64,000 nt of DNA, from contig CAWUCO010000066.1 of NCBI GenBank assembly GCA_963920705.1, positions 169,501 to 233,500 of the forward strand. Direction: 5' to 3'. Below, one piece after another: positions 39,985-51,236 of the stretch. Origin of the DNA: Odiellus spinosus. Its lineage: Eukaryota > Arthropoda > Arachnida > Opiliones > Phalangiidae. Under the pieces are notes generated by a model, which saw nothing but the letters and a program-made list of their open reading frames with translations, searched no databases and was not told the DNA's origin. The translations under genes were made by a program, and so were the position numbers. The number at the start of each line of letters is the position of its first letter. Position 1 is the stretch's first letter.

Positions 39985-40770
39985 TTAGCTCCCAGACTGA
40001 ACTTTAGTTCAGGGGGAGGTGTGGATCAAAAAGTTTAGTGACGTAATCATGCCATGCCAACTTATCGTTCAATTCCGTTTAACGGGAATAACCTCCTTTA
40101 AGCGTGGCTACCACATTGAATTTCAAGTGTCGTGCAATTATATACAGCAGGACGTCTCCAATTGCATATTATCGCATTTCACTATTCACTTTACGGTCAA
40201 ACCTCGATGCTGTACAGTTGAAAGCGATTATAAGCAATAGGACGTCTCCCACTGTTATAATCACTTTCGACCATACCCACACCAAGGTCCAACCTCCAGT
40301 TTCCGATCTGAGCGGGCCATATTAGCGAGGCGTCCCTCTATAATATGGTCAACATCAACCTTCCCCTCCACTAATCTCAACTCCTCCCTCTACGGTCTTT
40401 GTGGTGCAGTTACCGAACGCCTAGGAATAGGGTAAACGTCTAGATGTTGAGAAGGGGGGGGGTGGTGTCCCCCCAACTTTTCTCGGTTACTCGCTCGATG
40501 AATAAAGGTCCGCGAAAGCTATATATACCCCTTTTCCATGGCCTAACTATTTTGGCCTTATGCCGCGATATATCTTTCAGTGAATTGAAGCGTATAATGC
40601 ATTTAAATTTTAATTTAAATTTAAAATAATAATATTGTTTAACTGAATCTAATTAAAAACGAAGCTGAAAAAGCAATTTAAAATTCGAGATAATTTAGAA
40701 GATTTTTAAGAAAATGTCCCAAAATTTAATGTAGTCTGACCGTTTAATACCAGCTTGAGTTTGCAGAACG
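39985..40770 (+). repeat. 2.1-kb repeat family, 5' part
   Basis: Begins with the hairpin CTCCCAGACTGAACTTTAGT/TCAGGGGGAG, then the GGACGTCTCC block, the CTCGCTCGATGAATAAAGGT segment and TTTAATACCAGCTTGAG, where it runs into the 240-bp tandem repeats. Short ORFs in two frames recur in the other copies but are unlikely to be real. Confidence 0.82.
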
Positions 40771-40774
40771 CGCT

Positions 40775-41600
40775 TAAACAGTAGAATGATAAAGAATATC
40801 CATTGAATTCGAGTTAATAGAGAGAAAGTATAGTTCAATGAGTACGAGTGCTTCTCTTGGTTAAACAAAGATTTCAATAATGAAAAATTGATAAAGTATA
40901 TGAAGTAATAGAGAGAAAGGTGGCTAAACGGGTTACAAAAAGGTTAAAACATAAACCTAGCCGAGTTTTTTAAGTGGTACTAAATAGATGAACAAAATTT
41001 AATTTATTTGGATAAACACAACAGTGTTTATCCCTTTATCTAAACTCGAATTCCACAGAAACATTACTGTATTTTCCAATGGACCCCCGGCGCTTGATAA
41101 CTGAAATCGTCGTCGTCTTCGTATTCCTTTCCCCACTGTCCACTGAATTCGAATTAATACAGACAAAGGTACTTTTGAAAAAATTGGAAAAGACTTCTTT
41201 CGGGTACAAGAGTATCTCTAGTTAAACACAGATTTCAATAAAGAAATGTTGATAAAGTATATGAAGTAATAGAAAGTAAGGTGCCTGAATGGGTTACAAA
41301 AGGGTGAAATCATAAGCTTGGCCGAGCTTAATTTATTGCTTCAAAATGGTAAACCAAAATTTTATTTATTGAACAGTAGATTGATAAGGAATAACCATTG
41401 AATTCGAGTTAATAGAGAGAAAGTATATTTTATTGAGTATGATGGCTTCTCTTGGTTAAACAAAGATTTCAATAATGAAAGATTGATAAGGTATATGAAG
41501 TTATAGAGAGAAAGGTGGCTGAATGGGTTACCAAAAGGGTAAAACATAAATCTAGCCGAGCTTCATAATCTGGTTCTAAATTGATAAACAACAATTTAAT
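40775..41600 (+). repeat. Tandem units of about 240 bp, three copies
   Basis: Each unit has CCATTGAATTCGAGTTAATA, CTTCTCTTGGTTAAACAAAG, and AAACATAAACCTAGCCGAG. Units begin near 40793, 41140 and 41390. Two more lie at 43395-43870. Confidence 0.82.
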
Positions 41601-42392
41601 TACACAAAAACCTTGTTTTGCTTCGCACTTCAAAAAAGTGCATTTATAGGTAAGAATATCAAACCCGTGAAGGGACAAAAATTATAAATTATCGCTGAAA
41701 GAAATATGAATGTCACTGTCTAAGAAATCAGAAAGCTATAATGAAATAATTAATATGAATAAAAAAATTACATATAAATTCGGCCTATCGAAACTCTAAA
41801 TTATGTAGAGTTAAAGAATGTAAAGGTTATAAAAAGTCGAGTGTTTGCTATTACAAGCTGGAAACGGCAACCATCACCATAAGATATCACTAAGGTCTAG
41901 GAGAAGGGAAAAAGTAAGTATCAACAAAACTTTGGCAGAGGTGTCAGGTGACAATAAGGCACAAGTAAAGGTTTCTTAGTGTATACCCCGTGGTGAAACA
42001 TGCTCAAAATCTCGAGTGGCATCCAAACGGCAACCCCTCTTAAGGTACTATAATTCTTCACCCTAAGAACTAAACATTTCAAAAGCTGCAGCTTAAACTA
42101 ATTGGTATTACGCAATTCTACCATTAAACGCATAGTAGGCTTTAAGTTACCCTTTCCCAGAGTGATTTCTACGAATGACTTCTACATAATTTAAAGTTTC
42201 GATAGGCCGAATTTATATGTAATTTTTTTATTCATATTATTTCATTATAGCTTTCTGATTTCTTAGACAGTGACATTCATATTTCTTTCAACGATAATTT
42301 ATAATTTCTGTCCCTTCACGGGTTTGATATTCTTACCTATAAATGCACTTTTTTGAAGTGCGAAGCAAAACAACGTTTTTGTATAATTAGTG
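41600..42392. mobile_element. Long inverted repeat element with about 210-bp arms
   Basis: Arms 41602-41815 and 42178-42391 are near-identical reverse complements (from ACACAAAAACCTTGTTTTGC to CGGCCTATCGAAACT). The ends read TAATTACACAAAAA/TTTTTGTATAATTA, compatible with a TA target of Tc1/mariner type. The 360-bp centre has no ORF. It is nested in the 240-bp tandem array. Confidence 0.85.
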
Positions 42393-42429
42393 TTTGCTTT
42401 TGGAAAAATTAAACACAAGTAAATCAATT

Positions 42430-43395
42430 AATCCATTTTTACTTCCCCGACTGAACTTTAGTTTAGGGGGAGGTTTTACACTGGTCGTATCTGTGTGTCT
42501 GTCACTTCCTGTGTAAGCGAATATCCTGTGTAACCGGAAATCACGTGACTTAGCTCAAGGAGCAAAAAGTCTAGAGACGTAATCATGCCAGCTTATCGTT
42601 CAATTCCGTTTAAGCGTGGCTGCCACATTGAGTTACAGGTGTCGTGCAATTATATGCAACAGGACGTCTCCAATTGCATATTATCGCCTTTCACCACCCA
42701 CTTTACGGCCAAACCTCGATGCTGGACAGTTGAAGGCGATTATACGCAATGGGACGTCTCCCACTGTTATAATCACCACCGACCATCCCCAACCTCTAGT
42801 GTCTGATCTCAGCGGGCCATATTAGCGAGGCGTCCCTCACTAATATTGTCCACATCAACCTTCCACTCCACTAATCTCCTCCCTCTACGGGTCTATGTGG
42901 TGCAGTTACCGAATGCCTAGGGTTACAATAAACTTCTAGACGTTGAGAAGGGGGGTTTTCCCCAACTCTTCTCGGTTAGTCGCTCGATGAATAAAGGTTC
43001 GCGAAAGCTATATATACCCCTTTTTCATGCCCTAACTATTTTGGCCTTATGCCGCGATATATTTTAGTGAATTGAAGTGTATAATGCATTTAAATTTTAA
43101 TTTAAAATAATAATATTGTTTAACTGAATCTAATTAATAACGAAGCTGAAAAATTAATTTAAAATTCGAGATAGTTTAGAAGATATTTAAGAAATTGATC
43201 AAAAATTTAAAGATTATTGACCGTTTAATACCAGCTTGAGTTGGACGCACGCGCTAAACTCTTTTCCATATAAATCATTTAGTCAAAAAAGCAAAGGTAT
43301 AACGGGCAGTATAGCCTTAGTCTTGCTGCAAACTTGGGGTGGATTTAAGAATCTAAATAAAAGTGCGTTTACACGGGTATGCAAGAACCCACCGT
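42430..43395 (+). repeat. 2.1-kb repeat family, 5' part
   Basis: Starts CTTCCCCGACTGAACTTTAG and follows the same order as the copy at 39985. It continues further, to GCAAACTTGGGGTGGATT and GCGTTTACACGGGTAT, before the tandem units take over. Confidence 0.82.
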
Positions 43396-43870
43396 CCACT
43401 GAAATCGAATTAATAGAGACAAAGGTACTTTGAAAAAATTTGATAAGACTTCTTTCGGGTACGAGAGTATCTTTAGTTAAACACAGATTTAAATAATGAA
43501 ATATTGATAAAGTACATGAAGTTATAGAAAGTAAGGTGCCGGAATTGGTTACAAAAGGGTGAAATCATAAGCTTAGCCGAGCTTTATTAATTGCTTCAAA
43601 ATGTTAAACAAACATTTTATTTCTTAAACAGTAGAATGATAAGAAATATCCATTGAATTCGAGTTAATAGAGAGAAAGTATAGTTTATTGAGTACGAGTG
43701 CTTCTCTTGGTTAAACAAAGATTTCAGTACTAAAAGATTGATAAGGTATTTGAAGTAATAGAGAGAAAGGTGGCTGAATGGGTTACGAAAAGGTTAAAAC
43801 ATAAACCTAGCCGAACTTTTTTAAGTGGTTCTAAATTGATGAACAAAAATTTATTTATTAAACAATAGAT
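43395..43870 (+). repeat. Two further 240-bp tandem units
   Basis: Same unit as 40775-41600, starting near 43397 and 43650. Confidence 0.8.
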
Positions 43871-43884
43871 AAGCTATTTTTAAT

Positions 43885-44315
43885 GGTATTTTTTATCGAT
43901 AACTGAAAATTACATTCACTGGGCTCTTCTACTCGAGTAGCCCTCTCCAGACGTTTAATTTTATTATATCATGAGTATCCCATTAAATTCACAGTAATTG
44001 AAAAGTAGGCACGATTTTCTTATCATTTGGTTTTTTAACTTTAATAACTCTCTTCTCGGCCTATATAAACGAGATTTACAGATTCGGTACTCATAGATGC
44101 ACTACTCCAATTGGTTGTTTACCTTAGCGTTTAGAATTGTTGTGAACCCTCTCACTCGCGCGGTGGTGTCGTCTTCGATTGTGTGGGCAATCGTTTCTCG
44201 CCTATATTTCGGTGTTAAGAGGCCCGTTCTTACAATCTTTTGCGTAGAGTTCTCGAATAAACTGAAGCGATTGAAGTTAAATCGCATTACTTAGAAATGT
44301 GGCTTATTTTATCTA
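43885..44315 (+). repeat. LTR-like repeat with TATA box and AATAAA, intact copy
   Basis: Contains CGGCCTATATAAACGAGATT followed by a start-like region and, about 190 bp on, GAATAAACTGAAGCG. This promoter-then-poly(A) order suggests a solo LTR, although TG...CA ends are not clear. A second copy, split by foldback copy 4, spans 51237-53779. Confidence 0.6.
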
Positions 44316-44344
44316 TTATGTCTCTGTAAGAACATTAAACATTG

Positions 44345-45885
44345 TCCAAATATTTATAGAAATGTGGCCGTTTAAAATCAGTTTGAGTTGGCAGCACACG
44401 CTAAGCTGTTTTCCATATATCATTTAGTCCAAAAAGCAAAGGTATAATGGGCCGTATAGGCTAAGGCTTGCTGCAAACTTGGGGTGGATTGAAGAACCTA
44501 AATAAAGGTACGTTTACACGGGCATCCAAGATAGAAACGACATAAGACTTAAAGCTGAGGCGGATTGATAAAAAATATACCTCTTAAGAAAAATTATAGT
44601 CGTGAAAACTCTCCTTGGACAGAAGTACAATAGGTTTCCCGTGTTTAAAAAACAACAATTTTGAATAAAAAATGGACATCTGATGCTGAAAAAAAATAGG
44701 CTTCATTTTTCTCCACTATAAAACCAAGAAACATTTCCGATTATTTTCATAATCAAAAGCAGCCATGTACAGTGAACTTCGTTGGCAGACCAGGCGACGA
44801 GACGAGACGAGACCAGACGAAAGAGAGCTATAATGACGTAAGTGAGAAAATCATACAGCGCAGAATGTCATCACCATTTGAAGTCAACTGAGCAGCGAGG
44901 CGGCTTTCATTTATCACCAGAAAGAGACGGCCTGGCTACGAAGAATTGAAAAATGCAAGCAGTGAGTGTTTTCGGACTCGACATATGAGATACCTACAGT
45001 CAGTAAAAGCTCGACAGTTCTTCATAGGCCTCGTTATTCTAAACATAAAATGAGCTATTCAAGTATAAATACTAATGGTATGGAAATTAGTCTACTTTCA
45101 GTCATTAAGATTTTTTTTTATCATAGGAGTGGAAACTAACGTCTTGTCAGCCGGTTTGGAAAATAACATCTCGACCAGCTCCATCCTTGGATTCTTCCAA
45201 TGACTGGGGATGAAAATATCAGTAATGGTCCTCTATTAGCACGTCAAAACAAGAATTTCAGACGAAAACTGTACCGGAAGTAATTGCCAATGATCTACCG
45301 ACAATGGGTTGTAAATGGAACATTCAGTCTAGAATATTTCTTGGTTTGTCTAAGAGGAACTTTCTACCATATCTTCGTCGTTTTAATTCCTTGCCATCCC
45401 AGACTAAATCCTTCGTCTTTATCAAACAGTGGCTTATCAAAGATAATCACACAGTACAGCCTATGCTCAAGTATTAATTTATATTACAAGCACTTGTATT
45501 TTACATATTTACTTTGAAAATAAACATTTAATTTGGTGTGTCTATTAACAAATCTACGCCCTGCCGCATATAATTACGGGTAACGTATGACATTTCATTT
45601 GTTGTGTATATTAAAAAATCTACGACCTGCCCCATATAATTATGGGTAACGCAGGACACTCTTTTGCATTCTCTGAATCCTTGAGGTTAGGGAAAATACT
45701 TATACTCCGTAACCTAGATGGGGAAATAGAGAAGTGTGAGTGAAATGCACGCTGTTTCTTCTACTCTTCCAATACTCTACATTTCTTTTCATTTTTTTTA
45801 GGTAGGGTTAGGCTAGATTATTTTACCTTGACGTCGGGGTCGGGGAGGTTATATTTTGGTTTCCCAACTTGTTTTATTTAGTGGT
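44345..45885 (+). repeat. 2.1-kb repeat family, 3' part
   Basis: Matches 49900-51236 from the TTGAGTTGGCAGCACACGCT region to the end TTTGGTTTCCCAACTTGTTT. Relative to that copy it has an extra stretch of about 130 bp at about 44995-45124 that looks like an intron or an insertion (ends in TTTTTTTTATCATAG). A tandem pair of about 68 bp (CTACGACCTGCCGCATATAA type) lies at 45540-45670. Confidence 0.8.
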
Positions 45886-45899
45886 AGGTAATTAAAATT

Positions 45900-48110
45900 G
45901 CAAATTTACAATTTTAAATTGAATGATTTAATATATATGATTATTTTATATTGTACAAACTTTATAATCGGTTATTGTTGTTCTAAATTATGGGGCCCTA
46001 TAACTGTGGTTTAAGATTAAATATCCTGTGGTGCACGCGACATCTTTTTGAGTCTTGATCGCAGCACGTTATTCGATCTTTTTAAAAGTAAATTGATTAA
46101 GTTCTTGTTTTTGCCATATTCAAAAATATTCCCTCGAGCTCCCGCAGAACGAACACGTCAATACTCTCGCCATAAAACTATAGTTCTTAAATTTCATTTC
46201 ACACAGTTTAATTCATGTTCTTTCGAATTTATTGAATATTAACATCGCTTAAGCCGTTGTTTTCATTTTGATGGTTTATACCGTTTAATTTTCATTTATT
46301 CAGTTTAATTGCCGGTTAATGAAAATTATTAACAACACTTAACAAATACTGATCTGCCATGGGCTATTAGATTAATAGTTTTGACCTAATTAACTGGTAC
46401 CCTTTTAAAATAGCTTTGAACTCACTCGTTTTCCTGTGAGGACGCGTTACACGACGCGCACAAATAATGGTGGACGGACGCCCACAATTAAAGGTTGAAA
46501 TGTATACAGAATACTGGTTGTTGACGTCACGTCATCGCGTGAATCATCCGATTGCCCGGTTAGATTTTATTTTGCACATGACGTTCGAGCCTTTTTCTTA
46601 CTCCGTAGATTTAAACTCAATTTAAAAATTATGACCTCTCGCTTTTAAGTCTCCAGTCCAACCTCAGGATACCAGTAAGTAGAAAAATATATAATTGGTA
46701 CCATGCCGCGGCATACGCGGGCATGACAACTAAAAGGAATTTAAAGTTTTCTTAAAATTGAGTACACATGGGACCGATTTATAAAAAAAGGAAGCCCATG
46801 TGCAAAAAAAAACCATTACAACTCTAACCTCCGACCTCGCGCTAGCTAGATACGCGTATAGGAAGACCTAAAAGAAAAAACACTCTACGACTGTAATTGT
46901 CCTGGGGGGAGTCTCTGCCATTTACAAATAAAAGTATTTACGAATTAAAGGGTAGGAGTCAAAGATTTTAAAGGTTATATAGGAAAACATAAATAAAGTC
47001 CGAATTTTCCGTTACATATAATATGATGACTCATTCTTTGTTTCCATCCATTTATTCATCCACTACGCTTAGTTTAGAATAAGAACGACGAAATCGGCAA
47101 CTCGTAACAAATCCGCGCATAACGAAGTTATACCTCAATCGCGCAATGGCTCTGGAATATTAGCTTCAATTCCGAACTCGTAAATTACAAGAGAGAAGGG
47201 TGATACCAAGGGATTACTAGCTAAAGGGATATTGGCTAATTCGAGTGATAAAATATACTAGCCTGACGTGACCTTACTAGCGTTGTTTTAATCAGCTAAC
47301 TTAAAGATAACTAAAAGTTATTACCATGAACATCCACTAAGATATTAAAATATCTACTCGAGAATTAACGAGACGATCGAGACCAGAATAAACATTTAAC
47401 TTTATTATTATAAGTATAATTCTCATAAATTCAGAGAGCCCTACAAAAAAAAGAGAACGAAGTCGTAAAAACCACATCGCGTTAAAGAACATATTTGCAA
47501 AAAACTATGCCAAGTCCTCCGCACTGTTCCTAAAGAAACGTAAGTCTTCCTTTACTGAGATGTACTGGATGATGTCCCCAGGCATCTTTCCACTACTTGT
47601 CCTCTACTTGGCCTATCCTAATCCTTCAAGGCTAGGACATTCTAGGCGTCACCACGGAACTTTCACCTCTGCAGCAGGCTAGAGACGTTGACTTTTTTTA
47701 CACTATGTTGAACGCATGAATGACAGAGAGAGAATTTGTTCTATCCATAGGCGCAAATGACTTTTATCTCTCGAAAAACTACTTCGACGTCCCTAAAAAA
47801 CGGATTTGGCCTAATGGCGATAGGCCAACTGAAAAACATATTTACATCCCATTGTAAGAATTGGACGACGAGTCCGAAAGTTCGTTATGTCGAACACGTG
47901 ATAGTACCGAAAGTTCGAATATTCTAAAGGGGCTGACTTCGCGTCAACTGCAACTAAATCAGACTGAGACTGTTGCACTCTACTAACGTAACCTTACCTA
48001 TAATATTATAAGAGGGATGGGTTAAAACGAGTGTTTAATTAGTTGGAGTTATGACGTATTTCGAGTGATTAACTAACGTAACCTTACCTAAAATATTACA
48101 AGAAGGGCAA
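45900..48110. other. No gene seen
   Basis: AT-rich sequence with no recognised exon or transposon. TAACCTTACCTAAAATATTA-type motifs occur at 47988-48010 and 48072-48100. Confidence 0.4.
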
Positions 48111-48129
48111 GGAAACAAAATGTCCATTC

Positions 48130-48290
48130 GAGGTTGTGAACTATCGATAAAGATTCCACTTGAGATTATGTACATGAAGATTATGGTCTATCAAGATTGT
48201 GTCGCATCGACATTATGTTCTGTCGAGATTGCGTCCCATCGAGATTGTATCCCATCGTTATTGTGCCCTATCGCGCGTGTGTCCAATTTT
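48130..48290. repeat. Degenerate tandem repeat of about 19 bp
   Basis: Seven or eight units like ATCGAGATTGTGTCCC, with drifted bases. The ORF at 48120-48344 is a product of it. Confidence 0.7.
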
Positions 48291-48689
48291 GTTCTTATAT
48301 CCGTATCCTTTCTAGACTCCTTTAAATTCTGCAGCATAATTTAAATTTCCCGCCAACTTTTATAACTAAATCAATTTATTGTACGTCTGTCTCAGAGTCC
48401 ATTTTCTAAGATATTTCAAAATCTTACCGTTATATACCATTTGGGCTAATGTATAATACCCAAGTTTATTTGCCCTGCGGCTTATAATCATTGATAAAAA
48501 AATCCAGTTCGCACTATCAACGTTAAAAACCCTGTTTTGCATTAGACTCAATAAGTAGAATTCTAGGCATCGTCCTATATCTTTTAAACCAAAACATATA
48601 TCGTTTGTATCTCTCGCGTTTTGCTTTATTATTTATATTTAATTAGACACAAGTTTTTTATTCAACTTAATACACCAACGTTATCATTT

Positions 48690-48975
48690 TTTCCTTCTTT
48701 CTTTCCAATGTTATCAAAGCTACTGTTATTCAGTCTTAGTATTCAACATAATAAAAGTATAATAGAACACCCTTGTAAATCTAGCACATTTCTCTCTTTC
48801 TAATGCAAACTCCCAATGAACCGACGTCTTTCACGGTGTTTCAACCTTATCTAAAGCTTTTGTTATCTCAGTCTCAGTATTCATCCGAAACGTATAGAAA
48901 AATATAGAGTACCCCCATGATCCTAACATATTGTTCTCTGTCGAATGCAAACTCTCAATGAAACGGCTCGCGGTT
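48690..48975. repeat. Two diverged direct copies of about 130 bp
   Basis: 48710-48835 and 48845-48970 share TTATCTAAAGCTTTTGTTAT, CAGTCTCAGTATTCA and GCAAACTCTCAATGAAACGG with many changes. Confidence 0.65.
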
Positions 48976-49134
48976 GGGAGACGAAGGAGACGAAGATTTC
49001 AGTTATCAAGTCGAAAAAGTTTACCACCTCATAAGGGTAATCTCCATAGACGTTTCTGACGAAATTGTGAGAGACCTATAAATAAACCAGGCCGGCAACG
49101 GCCCGGTTTTAATTTATTAAACAGTAGATAAGAT

Positions 49135-51236
49135 TTTTACCTCCTCCTCGTGTCTGTGGGTGTGTGTGTGTCACTTCCTGTGTAAGCGATAATATCACGT
49201 GACCGAGCTCGTGGAGCCAAAAGTCTAGAGACATTATCATACCAGCTTATCGTTCAATTCCGTTTAACGGGAATTACCTCCTTTAAGCGTGGCTGCCACA
49301 TTACGTTTCAAGTGTCGTGCAATGATATACAACAGGACGTCTCCAATTGCATATTATCACCTACCACCATCCACTTTACGGTCAAACCTCGATGCTGGAC
49401 AGTTGAAGGCGATTATAAGCAATGGGACGTCTCCCACTGTTATAATCACCTCCGACCATCCCCACATCAAGGTCCAACCTCCAGTGTCCGATCTCAGCGG
49501 GCCATTCTAGCGAGGCGTCCCTCACTAATATGGTCCACATCAACATCCCACTCTCCAAACATCGCCCCACCAATGGGTAAATTAGCGTTGCATACAAAGC
49601 GCCTAGAGAATCGTCTAGACATTGAAGGGAGGGGGTTTTCCTCCCAACTTCATGGCCACATTGCTCGATTAACAAAGCCCTTCGAAGGGTTAATATACTA
49701 CCTTTATGAAGTGAATGCAAATGAGCCTAAAGGTGTGATATAGTTTAGTGAAATGAAACGCAATATTGATTTATATTATAATTAAAAATATCAAAATGGT
49801 TCAACTTAATCTAATTAATAATGTAGGCGAAAAATCAATTTAATATTCGAGATAGTTTAGAAGATATTTAAGAAATTGTCCAACAATTTAAAGAAATTTG
49901 ACCGTTTAATAACCAGCTTTAGTTGGCACCACACGCTATGCGTTTTTGCAAAAATCATTTAGTCCAAAAAGCAGTGGTATAACGGGCAGTATAGGCTAAG
50001 GCTCGCTGCAAACTTGGGGTGGATTGAAGAATCTAAATAAAGGTACGTTTACACGGGCATCCAAGATAGAAACGGAATAAGATTTAAAGCTGAGGCAGAT
50101 TGATACAAAATGTTAAACCTCTTAAGAAAAATTATAGTCGTGAAAACTCCCCTTGGACAGAAGTTTAGTAGGTTTCCCGTGTTTAAAAAACAACAATATT
50201 GAATAAAAAATGGACATCTGATTTTGGAAAAAAAAATTTTCAGTTTTCTCCACTATAAAACCAAGAAACATTTCCGATTATTTTCATAATCAAAGAAGCC
50301 GTATACAGTGAACTTCTTTAGCAGACCAGGAGACAAGACCAGACGAAAGCGAGCTATAGTGACTAAAGTGAGAAAATCAACCGCGACACGGCTTTCATTT
50401 ATCACCAGAAAGAGACGGTCTGGCTACGAAGAATTGAAACATGCAAGCAGTGAGTGTTTTCGGACTCGACGTATGAGATACTTAGTCAGTAAGGAGTGGA
50501 AACTAATGTCTTGTCAGCCGGTTTGGAAAATAAACTCTCGACCAGCTCCATCCTTGGATTTTCCAATGACTGTGATCATTCGTATGATGAAAATATCAGT
50601 AATGGTCCTCTATTAAGACATCAAAACAAGAATTTCAGACGAAAACTGTACCGGAATTGCCAATCATCTACCGACAATGGGTTGTAAATGGAACATTCAG
50701 TCTAGAATATTTCTTGGTTTGTACATGAGGAATTTGCAACCATATCTTCGTCGTTTTAATTCCTTGCCATCCCAGACTAAATCCTTCGTCTTTATCAAAC
50801 AGTGGATTATCAAAGTACAGCCTATGCTCAAGTGTTAATTTATATTACATGAACTTGTATTTTACATATTTACTTTGAAAATAAACATTTCTATTCGTGT
50901 GTGTCTAAGAAATCTACCCCTTGCCGCATATAATTATGAGTAACGAAGACATTTCATTTGGTGTGTATATTAAAAAGTCTACGACCTGCCGCATATAATT
51001 ATGGATAACGCAGGACACTCTTTTGCATTTTCTGAAACCTTGAGGTTAAGGGAAAATACTTATACTCCGTAACCTAGATTGGAAATAGAGAGGTGTAATT
51101 CAAATGCACGCTGTTTCTTCTACTCTTCCAATACTCTATATTTCTTTTCATCTTTTATTTTAGGTAGGGTTAGGTTAGGTTATGTTACCTTAACGTCGTG
51201 GTCGGGGAGGCCATATTTTGGTTTCCCAACTTGTTT
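49135..51236 (+). repeat. 2.1-kb unclassified repeat, most complete copy
   Basis: Order: TTTTTACCTCCTCC start, a GT-rich run, the GGACGTCTCC block with two internal related halves, GGTGGATTGAAGAATC, TCCTTGGACAGAAGT, a stretch with a 102-codon ORF (50308-50616), the 68-bp tandem pair, AACCTAGATTGG, a TTAGG-like run, and the end GGTTTCCCAACTTGTTTTAA. The ORF is basic (RKRAIVTKVRKSTATR), but the 44.8-kb copy has stops and frameshifts in it. No RT, transposase or TIR found, so class is unknown. Confidence 0.78.

Noticed and set aside
42585..42825. Two overlapping ORFs conserved among the 2.1-kb repeat copies
   Set aside because: Open in two frames at once, no ATG conserved across copies, and stops in other copies; they reflect the repeat, not a protein.
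50308..50687. Basic 102-codon ORF and overlapping 63-codon ORF in the best repeat copy
   Set aside because: The sister copy at 44.77-45.3 kb has stops and frameshifts in both frames and no known domain fits; kept only as a remark on the repeat.
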